From assembly GCF_900187615.1 (NCBI RefSeq), contig NZ_FYDO01000001.1:1-64000 (forward strand): a stretch of 64,000 nucleotides of DNA. Reading direction: 5' to 3'. A program made the position numbers and the translations under genes. Below are positions 42,970-51,432 of this stretch, in pieces; position 1 is the first letter of the stretch; each line of letters opens with the position of its first letter. Under the pieces are notes generated by a model. The model was given only the letters and a program-made list of their open reading frames with translations. It made no database searches and was not told where the DNA came from. This DNA comes from Pseudomonas sp. Irchel s3f7 (GTDB lineage Bacteria; Pseudomonadota; Gammaproteobacteria; Pseudomonadales; Pseudomonadaceae).

Positions 42970-44391
42970 ATGATGTTTTTAGACCCCAGCTCGGAGGAGT
43001 CGCTGGTCAGCCAGATCGTCACCGGTATCAGCCTGGCGATCAAAGAGCAGCGCTTGCGCCCCGGTAGCAAATTGCCGTCTATTCGCAAATTTTCCCAGAC
43101 TCACAAAGTCAGCCACTTCACAGCGGTCGAGGCCTATGATCGGCTGGTTGCGCTCGGTTATCTGACACCCGTGCGTAATGCTGGCTTCTACGTGCGCGAC
43201 ATGTCGGGCGGGACGCTTGCCGAGCCACCACCAGCGACAACCGCGACAGACAACGAAGTCGATTTCGACGCCTATCTGCTGCTGCAAAAGGTCTTTCAGC
43301 CAATGGGTATGGAACTGCGTCCCGGCGTCGGTTTGTTACCCGAGCAGTGGACCGATCACGAAGGCCTGCAACGCAGCCTGCGTGCCTTAGGCCGTAGAGA
43401 ATTGAGTGATTTTTCCGGCTACGGGCTCGCCAAGGGTAGCGCACGATTACGGGCCAAGCTGGCTGAGAAACTGGCAGACACGCGCATTGCTGCGCACCCG
43501 GAGCAGATCATGTTGACCAGCGGCGGTAGCCATGCGTTGGACTTGGTGGTGCGCTACCTGGTGCAACGCGGTGACAATGTACTGGTCGACGAGCCGGGTT
43601 ATCACAACCTGTTCCTCAACCTGCATATGCAAGGGGCCAAGCTACTGGGCGTACCGCGCACCCGCGACGGAGTTGACCTTGCCGTACTTGAAGCACTCAT
43701 TCTTCTTCATCGGCCCAAGGTATTTTTCACCAACACCCGCCTGCAATGCCCCACCGGCACCAGCCTGTCGTTGGCCGTCGCCCATCGACTACTGCAACTG
43801 GCGGAAAAATACGATTTCCTGATCGTCGAGAACGACATCTACGCCGACCTTGACCCGACCGGTCAACAGGCGTTGGCCGGCATGGATCAGTTATCGCGGG
43901 TGATCTATGTCGGCAGTTTTTCCAAAACCATCGCCCCGGCGCTGCGAGTCGGCTTTATCGCCGCTCACCAGGAATTGATCGACGAAATGGTGCCGCTAAA
44001 ACTGGTCAGCGGCCTGACTACTTCGGAAATAGCCGAAGAACTGGTACTCGATGTGCTACTGCAAGGACGGCATCGCAAACACATCAAACAGCTGCAAAAC
44101 AATTTGGCGCACGCTCACGAAACCGCGGCTCGGCGGCTGGAATCCGTGGGAATGGAAATATTTGTGAAGCCACACGCAGGACTTTTTCTGTGGGCTCGCC
44201 ATCCGCTGATCGAGAATTCCACCGAACTCGCCATGAAGGCCAGGGATGAAAAAATCCTGCTTGCACCTGGGCAATTGTTTATGCCGGATGCTCGAGTAGT
44301 GCCCTGGATGCGCTTCAATGTAGCGCATTCGATAGATGACCGGATTTATGAGTTGTTAGCGCGCGAAGCTGACGGACCGCTGGGTCACTGA
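42970..44391 (+). CDS. MocR-type GntR/aminotransferase regulator (second)
   Basis: A 473-residue protein with a GntR winged helix at about residues 12-75 (LPSIRKFSQTHKVSHFTAVEAYDRL) and an aminotransferase-like domain from about residue 110. PLP-lysine motif: YVGSFSKTIAPALRVGF; pocket motif: VENDIYADLDPTG. It is divergent from the aldolase and binding-protein genes, which it probably controls. The ribosome site is weak. It differs in sequence from the MocR protein at 3648 and is not a recent copy of it. Confidence 0.85.
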   Translation: MMFLDPSSEESLVSQIVTGISLAIKEQRLRPGSKLPSIRKFSQTHKVSHFTAVEAYDRLVALGYLTPVRNAGFYVRDMSGGTLAEPPPATTATDNEVDFDAYLLLQKVFQPMGMELRPGVGLLPEQWTDHEGLQRSLRALGRRELSDFSGYGLAKGSARLRAKLAEKLADTRIAAHPEQIMLTSGGSHALDLVVRYLVQRGDNVLVDEPGYHNLFLNLHMQGAKLLGVPRTRDGVDLAVLEALILLHRPKVFFTNTRLQCPTGTSLSLAVAHRLLQLAEKYDFLIVENDIYADLDPTGQQALAGMDQLSRVIYVGSFSKTIAPALRVGFIAAHQELIDEMVPLKLVSGLTTSEIAEELVLDVLLQGRHRKHIKQLQNNLAHAHETAARRLESVGMEIFVKPHAGLFLWARHPLIENSTELAMKARDEKILLAPGQLFMPDARVVPWMRFNVAHSIDDRIYELLAREADGPLGH

Positions 44392-44792
44392 GTAGAAAAT
44401 AGTCTCGGCGCAAACCCGTTCAGCCTGAAGTGCTCAGGCTTTTATCGGGCTTGAAATAGGCGTGTGCGAATGACTGCTTCTGGCGGATTCTGTTGAAAAA
44501 GTCGACCATGGTTTCCACGGCAGAAAAATACGCATGTGAGATTGAAATCTTTACTTTTAGCAGAGGCTTCCGGGCTCGGATTTCAGGGGGGATTACCGCG
44601 CGACACTAAAGCCGAACAAGGAGTTACGCATCGGACAAGGAACGCTATCAGACACAATCGGCGGAAAACATGACGCCAGATGCATCGTCTACTAATAGTT
44701 GGGGTGCCAACCAGCTAGCATAGGTTTGAGGCAAACCCAAGTCCGGTCAGTGCAATCATCGGCAAGCAAACGCCGCGAAAGGAGCAAAGCCT
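44392..44792. other. Gene-free gap
   Basis: About 400 bases between the MocR gene and the ABM gene. Only a strong ribosome site for the next gene (AAAGGAGC at about 44778) stands out. I see no repeat, RNA gene or hairpin worth naming. Confidence 0.4.
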
Positions 44793-45122
44793 ATGTACTC
44801 TTCAACGTTCATCTTTGCCAAAAAGCAGTTTGATGAAGCCTTCCACCGACTCGATCAGGAAATCGCTGCAATCGCAAAATCGATCCCTGGTTACCTTGGC
44901 GAAGAAGCTTGGGAGAATCCACAGACGGGTCTCTTCTCCAATGTGTACTACTGGAGTTCTCTCGAAGCACTTCAGGTATTGGTTGAGCATCCCCGCCACC
45001 TTGAGGCAAAGGCTGCTCAGGAAAATTGGCTTGCCGGTTATCAAGTCATCATCTCTGAGGTCATCAAAACCTATGGTGACTCCAAGCTTGGCGAGAAATG
45101 GCCAATCGCGACAGCTACTTAA
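44793..45122 (+). CDS. Antibiotic-biosynthesis-monooxygenase-domain (ABM) protein
   Basis: A 109-residue protein with the dimeric alpha-beta ferredoxin-like fold of the ABM family. Recognisable blocks are IPGYLGEEAWENP, FSNVYYWSSLEALQVLVEHPRHLEAKA and WLAGYQVIISEVIKTYGD. Such proteins are small cofactor-free monooxygenases or heme-degrading or stress proteins. The start has AAAGGAGC upstream, a strong ribosome site. It stands alone, just before a broken pentapeptide-repeat gene. Confidence 0.75.
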   Translation: MYSSTFIFAKKQFDEAFHRLDQEIAAIAKSIPGYLGEEAWENPQTGLFSNVYYWSSLEALQVLVEHPRHLEAKAAQENWLAGYQVIISEVIKTYGDSKLGEKWPIATAT

Positions 45123-45144
45123 CCATTCCATCGAGCGGCCGTAA

Positions 45145-45568
45145 TGGGTCGAATAGCGACTTTAATAACAATGACTGGCAGAATTGTCGTTTGAGCATGG
45201 TTACATTTACGGAATACAAGTTGACGGGGGCTAATTTCAGCGGGGCTGTTTCATTAGGGGGGTTATCTTCAAAGAAACATTGCTGGTGGGTGCATTTCTC
45301 CTTGGTTTCTTCTTTCTTAAGTGTGAGCTGGATAATTTGGGTTTTTCCGACGCTGATCTAAGGGGAGTGGATTTTCGTCACTCTGTATTCAAAGGTTGGA
45401 GTCTAAGTAATGTCCGGGTAAATGGTGCCCGCATTTGACAATGTCGACCTACGCGAAGCTAGCTTGCACGGACTGAAGCTAATGGAGGCGAAGCAGTTCA
45501 AGGGGGCGATTATCTCTAAAAGTCAGGCAGCGATGTTATTGAAAAGTCTCGGGCTTACAGTGGCCTGA
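45145..45568 (+). pseudogene. Pentapeptide-repeat protein, frameshifted
   Basis: Three overlapping frames each carry pentapeptide-repeat sequence (A-D/N-L-x-x): first CRLSMVTFTEYKLTGANFSG, then a frame with CELDNLGFSDADLRGVDFRH and GWSLSNVRVNGA, then FDNVDLREASLHGLKLMEAKQF ending KSLGLTVA at a TGA (45566-45568). At least two frameshifts separate them, and the middle frame has a hydrophobic insertion. Qnr/McbG-like pentapeptide proteins protect DNA gyrase; this copy is dead. A functional start is not visible. Confidence 0.65.
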
Positions 45569-45919
45569 TGTCGACTATACTCGTCAACATATCGCTGCAA
45601 AAATATAATAAAACAGATCATTTTCTAAACGGTAAGGTGCTTTTTCAGAGTCGATTTAGGAAAGCTACGTAAATCGTTCAGATCAGCCAGTTGGGAAGGT
45701 TTTTTTGCGGGCGCGGGAGGAGACGCACATTCCACATGTGCTTAGGGTGGCCGCGACCCGCGTGTACCGCACGAACATTTGTTTGCCTTGCGCGATGTAA
45801 CGGGGCTTCCCTAGGGGTAATTCGGGCCCAGAGTCTTCGGTGGACATGACCTTTTTTGGTGGTAGGCGGTTGTTGGCAACGTGAGAACGCAAACGGTCTC
45901 TCTTCATGGATGGATCAAG
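45569..45919. other. Gap without a convincing gene
   Basis: About 350 bases. A short minus-strand frame (start 45847, about 54 codons) has a passable AAAGG site but no known relative. I see no other element. Confidence 0.3.
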
Positions 45920-46201
45920 ATGAAACTGATTCTGGTGGTGCTTGTTATTGGTCTGTTGGCGTTGAAGCTTTCACCTGAATTAAAGTTCTGGGTTGAGGCT
46001 CGGCTTTCGAATCCCCAGAGAACCTCTACGGCTGTGACTGCGCCGAAACCCGTTTCCGCTCGAGTCAAATGCGATGGGCGCAAATATTGCTCACAGATGA
46101 CCTCGTGCAAAGAGGCCAAAAGCTTTCTGCAAAATTGTCCAGGAGTGGAAATGGACGGCGACAACGACGGTGTACCCTGTGAGACGCAATGGTGTCGATG
46201 A
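45920..46201 (+). CDS. Excalibur calcium-binding-domain protein
   Basis: About 93 residues. One N-terminal membrane anchor (residues 1-18; MKLILVVLVIGLLALKL), a short linker rich in alanine and proline, and a C-terminal excalibur domain with the calcium-loop-like DGDNDGVPCE preceded by cysteines in KCDGRKYCSQMTSC and followed by a final WC. Such domains are extracellular or periplasmic and are thought to bind calcium. A GTG start 13 codons upstream is possible. It is a single gene in an accessory stretch. Confidence 0.78.
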   Translation: MKLILVVLVIGLLALKLSPELKFWVEARLSNPQRTSTAVTAPKPVSARVKCDGRKYCSQMTSCKEAKSFLQNCPGVEMDGDNDGVPCETQWCR

Positions 46202-46565
46202 CGATTCGCCCCGAAAATTCACGATAGCGTTTGCGATGAGCACCACTGTTTTTATCGGGCAATACCTGTCCTTGTCGCTATAACGGCTGACTTTAGAGTG
46301 GCAGGGGGCAGGGCGGGTAAGTCCATCGCTGCCAAAGGAACCGTTGGCCTTTGCTGAATGTTTATTATGGCGATTGTTGGAGTTGCGCGATCGTTAGCTA
46401 ACCAATGTTTGAGGTGTAACGTTAGTTTAACAGTCAGCTGTGTGCGATAAAAAAGCACAGCACGTAATCCTCCTTTCTATATAGCTAAGTAATATTTGTG
46501 AATTGAGTTTCCAGGGTATAAAAAATCCGATTCGAAAACTATTGCCGTCATTAGAGGGTTGGATC
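46202..46565. other. AT-rich gap before the cysteine-rich peptide gene
   Basis: About 360 bases with no gene. The last 120 bases are clearly more AT-rich than the surroundings and probably hold the promoter of the next gene. Confidence 0.4.
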
Positions 46566-46823
46566 ATGAGGTTAATAATAAGTTCGTTCTGTATGATGAT
46601 GGTCTTATCATCTGGCTTTTCTCTGGCGGCTGATTCTCACAAAGAAAGTAACGTAAAAGGCTCTTCGGTTTTGACGGATAGACATGATAAAAATCAACTG
46701 CTTGCTGCGGGGTCCGCTGGTCACGCAGGAAGCCCAAAGCAAGCATGCATCTGTGGAGAAACTAAGTTTGAATGCAAGAATGATCAAAAATGTGATTGTG
46801 TAAGTAATGCCTGTGAAAATTAA
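46566..46823 (+). CDS. Small secreted cysteine-rich protein, unknown
   Basis: An 85-residue protein with a clear signal peptide (MRLIISSFCMMMVLSSGFSLAA, cleavage near residue 22), a hydrophilic middle, and a C-terminal cluster of six cysteines in about 24 residues (pattern C-I-C...C...C-D-C...C). The mature form would be about 60 residues. The ATG has AGAGGG upstream. Codon use is more AT-rich than the neighbours, which suggests acquisition. Function is unknown; disulfide-rich secreted peptides include toxins, metal binders and inhibitors, but nothing here decides between them. Confidence 0.65.
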   Translation: MRLIISSFCMMMVLSSGFSLAADSHKESNVKGSSVLTDRHDKNQLLAAGSAGHAGSPKQACICGETKFECKNDQKCDCVSNACEN

Positions 46824-47043
46824 TTGACTGTGAGTTATAGATATTGCACTGGCTGATTTGTAATGCAGTGGAGGCTGGTATGACAGACAGTAAACAGGGA
46901 GGTTGTAATTTCTGCCTGAGCGTTTTCTAAATCCAGCATCGGCATCTGCAAATCGCTCTTCCAGACCGGATTTTCACGACCTCGCGCGGCTCATCGGCGA
47001 GCCCCCCGGTCATCATGTCCACTGGCAAACCATGGAGGTAGAT

Positions 47044-47283
47044 ATGGAATGCCTAATTTGCGATGCGCCTGCTTCGGATGTCGATGTTGGTGATGATTAC
47101 CATGAAAGAGCATGCGCGAAATGCGGACACTATCGAATTACCCATACAGCGCTCGTTTGGATGGAAACCCATGGCTGGCGATTCGACGTGAAGTTGACTC
47201 GGGCCTGGCTCGCACATCAACAGGGCTCGGGGCTGGTCCCGACTATTGATTCGCAGCAGGCCAGCGTTCTGATCCAGGTTTAA
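47044..47283 (+). CDS. Small zinc-ribbon-like protein, unknown
   Basis: A 79-residue protein with two paired cysteines, CLIC at residues 3-6 and CAKC at about 29-32, the likely zinc site. A tryptophan-rich helix region (WMETHGW, AWLAHQQG) follows. The ATG at 47044 lies behind GGAGGTAGAT, a very good ribosome site. I do not recognise a named family; it resembles short conserved Pseudomonas proteins of unknown role. Confidence 0.6.
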   Translation: MECLICDAPASDVDVGDDYHERACAKCGHYRITHTALVWMETHGWRFDVKLTRAWLAHQQGSGLVPTIDSQQASVLIQV

Positions 47284-47816
47284 GCCATCACCGATAACGC
47301 CTATCACTAACCCAGGCAGCCCGACCGGGAGGCAATCGAACTAGCTTCCCTGCCGGACCACTGTCAAACCCTACGGGCTGATGTGTTTGAAGAGGCATGG
47401 GCCTACAGGTTGCTCGTAGGCTGCACATTCGGAATGAATGTCGACTAATCCTTGCACGAAACTCCCGATACACAGCCCCAATAGTGTCGCCATCACGACA
47501 TAAGCCCACACACGAACGTTCGTAGCGTGTGCCCATTTTCAAGAGTGGAAGCCAGAGGCGATACCGGTCCAGCGAGTGAAAGTATGTTTGATCACTAGAC
47601 TGCGAAGCGTTATCACGTTGTGCCGAGGCATACTTTCGATGCTTGAGTCATGATATTTTCAGGATCCCCGCGCAACAGCGACTTACAAAGCAGCCTCTCA
47701 AAAGAGTGACTCTGCCAAGATGCATGTCTTCTGACATTTTTGCCTGCGCTTACCTCTCACGGGTTTCTTGCAGCAAACCCAGGGCGTTTTATGCTCTGTT
47801 TTCTTGAGGGATATGA
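47284..47816. other. Gap with no convincing gene
   Basis: About 530 bases. Minus-strand frames near 47400-47540 include a short hydrophobic one (MATLLGLCIGSFVQGLV) without a ribosome site, which may be a relic. The upstream region of the lipoprotein gene fills the right end. Confidence 0.35.
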
Positions 47817-48416
47817 ATGAAACAGTTTTTACTACTGACGTTATTGTTTATGTTTTTGACTGGGTGCGTGACTTCGCCACCCAGTGATCAAGGCAATATC
47901 TGCAGTATTTATCGTGAGTACCCTGACTGGTACGAGGATTCGCTGGAAATGCAGAAGGAATATGGGACGCCTCTGCACGTGGCGTTGGCCATCATGAAGC
48001 AGGAAAGCAGCTTTGTGGCTGACGCATTACCGCCTCGCGATTACTTGCTATGGGTGATTCCATGGGGGCGAGTCAGTTCTGCTTACGGGTATGCGCAGGC
48101 CCAGGATCCGGTATGGGGTGAATACAAGACGGGGACTGGCAACGGTGGTTCGCGTGACAACTTTGATGACGCGATCATGTTTATCGGTTGGTACGCCACG
48201 GGCACGCACCGTCAGCTCGGAATCTCCCAATGGGACACTTACAATCAATACCTGGCTTACCACGAGGGACGTGGTGGCTATAGCCGTAACACCTATCGCA
48301 GTAAACCTTGGCTGATGCAAGTAGCACGCAAAGTGCAACAGCAGTCTGAGATCTACAATGCCCAACTCAAGCAGTGTCGCCAGGAACTGGACGACAATCG
48401 CAGCTGGTGGTTCTAA
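47817..48416 (+). CDS. Transglycosylase-SLT-domain lipoprotein
   Basis: A 199-residue lipoprotein with lipobox LTGC at residues 14-17. A lysozyme-like domain follows: AIMKQESSF contains the catalytic glutamate of SLT transglycosylases, with SAYGYAQAQDPVW and YLAYHEGRGGY matching the G-Y-A-Q and Y-H-G-G motifs. It should act on peptidoglycan in the periplasm from a membrane anchor. The start has GAGGG eight bases upstream. It stands alone; the gene to its right is on the other strand. Confidence 0.83.
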   Translation: MKQFLLLTLLFMFLTGCVTSPPSDQGNICSIYREYPDWYEDSLEMQKEYGTPLHVALAIMKQESSFVADALPPRDYLLWVIPWGRVSSAYGYAQAQDPVWGEYKTGTGNGGSRDNFDDAIMFIGWYATGTHRQLGISQWDTYNQYLAYHEGRGGYSRNTYRSKPWLMQVARKVQQQSEIYNAQLKQCRQELDDNRSWWF

Positions 48417-48484
48417 AGGCGATGGGGGTTACGAGTTAAACCTGAACGGTCAGATGAGGTTCGGGGTTCCGATGTGTACCGACC

Positions 48485-48520
48485 AAAAAAAGCCCCGCTC
48501 TCCTGGGGAAGATACGGGGC
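48485..48520 (-). terminator. Rho-independent terminator, minus strand
   Basis: Arms GCCCCG and CGGGGC; on the minus strand the second arm is followed by seven T. There is no annotated gene directly upstream on that strand within 230 bases, which raises the possibility of a small RNA. Confidence 0.6.
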
Positions 48521-48663
48521 AAAAGAAGTACACATGGAGAGGAAGGTTGGTTTCTTCAAATACAGACTGGGCTGGATTTGAAGTGTCCGTTAAAGGCGTC
48601 ACCTGTAAACCCCACCTTCACCAACCCTCCTCGAGACGCATTTAAAGCTGGGCGACGGAAGTA

Positions 48664-48684
48664 GGGAAATTAATAATTATCAAA
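48664..48684. repeat. AT-rich 21-base motif, copy 1
   Basis: Contains AATTAATAATTATC and is identical over 21 bases to 49243-49263. The flanks are also partly similar. It is probably a promoter or regulator element for leftward short transcripts. Confidence 0.5.
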
Positions 48685-48758
48685 TATGGACATTTGAACC
48701 GGAAACGTCGGTTCAACTTCTGCCGCGTCTGGGTGGGGCTAAACGTCTGAAAGGCAAA

Positions 48759-48780
48759 CGCCACGCGAATGGGCGTGGCG
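48759..48780 (-). terminator. Terminator after the 60-residue minus-strand gene
   Basis: Perfect arms CGCCACGC and GCGTGGCG with a six-base loop. On the minus strand it is followed by TTTG and more T. It lies 36 bases past the stop of the small gene. Confidence 0.65.
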
Positions 48781-48816
48781 TAAAGTTAGAAGGGATTTCC
48801 TGATGTATTAGCGTGA

Positions 48817-48999
48817 TTAGGATAGTTCCAATTCTAGTTTGCCCACGCTGACAGGCAGGGGGTGCGGTGAATTGATTCGGCCTTCCAACCTGGTCACGAA
48901 TGCGAAGGCTTGTGCATAGCTGCAGAACGCAACGCACCACCCGTCCATCCAGACATTCCAGCCTTCCGACGTACTCGCTTTTTCGATTTTTATCAGCAT
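48817..48999 (-). CDS. Small conserved-type protein, unknown
   Basis: A 60-residue protein (start MLIKIEKASTSEGWNVWMDG) with a tryptophan pair and a C-terminal helix (AQAFAFVTRLEGRI). The ATG at 48999 has GGAGGG nine bases upstream; 39 upstream codons in frame are basic and unlikely to be coding. Short proteins of this look are common in Pseudomonas, but I know no function. A long leader of about 240 bases runs back to the AT-rich motif at 49243. Confidence 0.55.
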   Translation of the reverse strand: MLIKIEKASTSEGWNVWMDGWCVAFCSYAQAFAFVTRLEGRINSPHPLPVSVGKLELELS

Positions 49000-49242
49000 C
49001 CTGGAATCCCTCCGTGTGGTGGCTTCGCCGCGTCTGGAACGTGGAAAAAACCGAAGTGCGGCATGTGGCCTTTGTTCTGCCTGTCTTGGGTCAAGACGCG
49101 GGGCAAAACAGCGCACTTGGGAGGAGAGGGCCGCTCTACAAATGCAGATTTACCGGCGATGAACATCCTTAAAAGCCGCCGCCTGCAGGCTTCTGGATAA
49201 AATCTCCTCCCAGGTGCATTGAAGGCTCACGGGAGAAGCGTT

Positions 49243-49263
49243 GGGAAATTAATAATTATCAAA
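49243..49263. repeat. AT-rich 21-base motif, copy 2
   Basis: Identical over 21 bases to the copy at 48664. It lies between two minus-strand genes and may drive the 60-residue gene to its left. Confidence 0.5.
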
Positions 49264-49292
49264 AATAGATTTATGAACGGCGCGGCCGACTG

Positions 49293-49502
49293 TTACCGCG
49301 AGTTGTTGTCAGTCTCCGTGCCAGCATTGCGCCGCTCATTACCGGATGGATTGCCGAGGTTGATCAACCGTCTTTCCTGCAGAATATTCTGCAGTGCCTG
49401 GCGGTCCGACGGTGCCAACTGATGTTCTCGTTCCTTGAGCTCAAGCAAGATCGGGCTGGACCACTGGCGGTAGGTTTTTTCGGCACTACGAATGGGTGAC
49501 AT
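49293..49502 (-). CDS. Small hydrophilic protein, unknown
   Basis: A 69-residue protein with a helical middle (ELKEREHQLAPSDRQALQNILQERRL) and a charged, asparagine-rich tail. The start has AAAGGAGG immediately upstream, among the best ribosome sites in the window. No membrane segment, cysteine or known motif. The next gene on the same strand starts upstream at 50439, too far for a tight operon. Confidence 0.5.
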   Translation of the reverse strand: MSPIRSAEKTYRQWSSPILLELKEREHQLAPSDRQALQNILQERRLINLGNPSGNERRNAGTETDNNSR

Positions 49503-49602
49503 TGCTTCCTCCTTTATCAGGCTCCTGCCAATTAAGGTGTTGCAGTTCGATACGGAACCCTAGTCGAGGAAGCTTGATGGCGCCAATGCTGGGCGTCGGA
49601 CT

Positions 49603-50439
49603 TCAACGCTCACTTCCCCATATCCCTGAAGCGACCGTGCGTCGCACGTATTCGGAAAAGTCGCGCGCTGGCCGACCCAGTGCTTGCTGCACGCCATTGG
49701 CCACCGGGGTGTTGCGGCCATCGAGCACGGTGGTGAACAGATACAACACCAGGTCGATCAGTTGAGGGGGCAGTTGCTCCTGCTCCAGTGCTTGGCGATA
49801 GGCTTCGCGAGGGACAGTGATGAAATCGATCCGGCGGTGTGTTGCGCTGGCAATCTCCTCAATGGCTTGTGCAAAAGTCAGGGCTCGCGGGCCGGTCAGT
49901 TCATAGAGTCGGTGGCTGTGCCCCGGTTGGGTCAGTGCCGCGACGGCGATTTCCGCGATGTCTTCTGCATCGACAAAGGGCTCGGCGATGTCACCCACGG
50001 GGAGCGCCAGTTCTCCTTGCAGAATCGGCTCAAGAAAGTGCGCCTCGCTGAAGTTCTGGCAGAACCAGCTGGCTCGCAGGATGGTCCAGTCGATCCCACT
50101 GTTCTGCACGACACGTTCAGCGTGTTCCGCTTCGATTTCACCGCGCCCGGAGAGCAGCACCAATGTGCGGATGCCCTGTTTGACAGCCAGGTCGGTGAAG
50201 GCCCGAACGGTTTCCAGCGCACCAGGGACGGCGAGGTCCGGTTGATAGGAAAGGTAGACCGCCTGCACCCCGTCCAGCACGGCATCCCAGGTCGATCGAT
50301 CTTCCCAGTCAAAGGGTGGATTGGCATCTCGAGAGCCGAGGCGAACGGGTACGCCAAGCGTCTGAAGACGTTCTGTGATCCGCCGGCCGGTTTTGCCTGT
50401 GGCGCCGAGTACCAGCACGGTTTCTTGAGAGGTTTTCAT
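49603..50439 (-). CDS. NmrA/azoreductase-like NAD(P)-binding protein
   Basis: About 278 residues. An atypical short-chain dehydrogenase with the Rossmann motif GATGKTGRR (residues about 12-20) and no catalytic Y-x3-K, as in NmrA-like and QOR2-like proteins. Later blocks ILRASWFCQNFSE and PVGDIAEPFVDAEDIAEIAV match that family. It may reduce quinones or sense redox state. I place the start at 50439 behind GGAG; ATGs at 50448 and 50454 are alternatives. It is divergent from a TetR regulator, which likely represses it. Confidence 0.8.
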   Translation of the reverse strand: MKTSQETVLVLGATGKTGRRITERLQTLGVPVRLGSRDANPPFDWEDRSTWDAVLDGVQAVYLSYQPDLAVPGALETVRAFTDLAVKQGIRTLVLLSGRGEIEAEHAERVVQNSGIDWTILRASWFCQNFSEAHFLEPILQGELALPVGDIAEPFVDAEDIAEIAVAALTQPGHSHRLYELTGPRALTFAQAIEEIASATHRRIDFITVPREAYRQALEQEQLPPQLIDLVLYLFTTVLDGRNTPVANGVQQALGRPARDFSEYVRRTVASGIWGSER

Positions 50440-50462
50440 CGCGGTCATCTCCATCGGTTAAT

Positions 50463-50506
50463 GTGAGTTATGCTCACGTTTAAAAGATGATAGATGCTCA
50501 TGTTTA
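50463..50506. promoter_or_regulatory. Repeat operators between the NmrA-like and tetR genes
   Basis: ATGCTCACGTTTA at 50470-50482 recurs with one change at 50494-50506, 24 bases apart. GTGAG-TTATG-CTCAC at 50463-50477 forms an inverted repeat. Two TetR dimer sites in the divergent promoter are likely. Confidence 0.55.
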
Positions 50507-50616
50507 TTCGTCAACGCTACGAATTCAAATCCCCGACGGATGGACATCATCTTGGGGGCACGCCTGTGCAGTGCTAAGGTGAGTACATGTCATGTTATTG
50601 ATCGGGAAGCACGCTC

Positions 50617-51279
50617 GTGCCCAAAAAGACCATCGAACCCTTGAAGCAGCCAATGGAAGCGGCTCGACGCCGTCCCACCCAGCAACGCAGCCGCGAGCGC
50701 CAGGAGCGAATTCTCGGTGTGGCGACACAGTTGATTGCGAGCAAGGGCAGCGACCAGCTCAAAATGAGCGAAATCGCCGAGCGTTCTGACATTTCAATCG
50801 GTTCCCTGTACCAGTATTTTCCCGACAAGAGTTCTGTCATCCGCACGCTGGCCGAGCGATACAACGCCGAGAGTCGTCGTTGCATTGAAGAGGCGTTGGC
50901 TGCGGTTGAAGATGCGGCCGGACTGCAGGCAGCGTATTCGGGGCTGCTTGATCAGTACTACGAGATTGTTTTTGCGACACCGGTCATGCGCGACATCTGG
51001 TCGGCCACCCAGGCGGACAAGCAGCTGTTGCAGCTCGAACTGGAGGAGAGTCGGGTGGCCGGAAGGTTTCTGACAGAGGCGATGCTTCGCGTGTATCCAG
51101 GGCGCGACGCACAACAGATTGAGGAAGCCGCGTTTCTGATCTGGCACTTGGGCGAGGCGACGATGCGGTTGGCGATCACTTGTGAACCGCAGGAGGGACG
51201 AGGGCTGGTTGAAGCATTCAAGCGCATGTCGTTGCGCGAGATCATGGCACCGGCAATTGTTGAGTCCGACCTTCAGTAA
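50617..51279 (+). CDS. TetR-family regulator
   Basis: A 220-residue protein. The N-terminal helix-turn-helix at about residues 28-72 (ILGVATQLIASKGSDQLKMSEIAERSDISIGSLYQYF) is canonical TetR. A variable ligand-binding helical domain follows. The likely start is GTG behind GGGAAG; an ATG 12 codons later is possible. It is divergent from the NmrA-like gene with repeats in between, the usual arrangement for a repressor of a quinone or electrophile response gene. Ligand unknown. Confidence 0.87.
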   Translation: MPKKTIEPLKQPMEAARRRPTQQRSRERQERILGVATQLIASKGSDQLKMSEIAERSDISIGSLYQYFPDKSSVIRTLAERYNAESRRCIEEALAAVEDAAGLQAAYSGLLDQYYEIVFATPVMRDIWSATQADKQLLQLELEESRVAGRFLTEAMLRVYPGRDAQQIEEAAFLIWHLGEATMRLAITCEPQEGRGLVEAFKRMSLREIMAPAIVESDLQ

Positions 51280-51432
51280 CCATTTCGAATTCCAGCTGCC
51301 GCCACCGCGTTCACGTGATGACATATCAGCCCAGCGCTATTGCGAATGTGGGCCCCAGGCTGGCGATGATGAACAGAACAATTCTGTTCATCGCATCTCC
51401 CTCCAGTAGGGCCCTAAGCGTGAAGACGGTAA

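Larger units (their letters stand above)
48417..48816. other. Non-coding stretch with two minus-strand terminators
   Basis: About 400 bases with no gene. It holds hairpins at 48485-48520 and 48759-48780 and an AT-rich motif at 48664-48684 that recurs at 49243. A short minus-strand transcript from the motif to the first terminator is possible but not shown. Confidence 0.4.

Noticed and set aside
45683..45907. A 74-codon minus-strand frame (or 54 codons from 45847)
   Set aside because: It has a passable ribosome site but no recognisable domain, and composition unlike a folded protein. Not enough to call a gene.
47288..47542. Short minus-strand frames, one with a hydrophobic stretch
   Set aside because: No ribosome site and competing frames of similar quality; could be a relic but not supportable.
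48664..49263. The repeated AT-rich motif as a Fur box
   Set aside because: It matches one arm of a TGATAAT-N-ATTATCA site, but the other arm has at least three mismatches in both copies.
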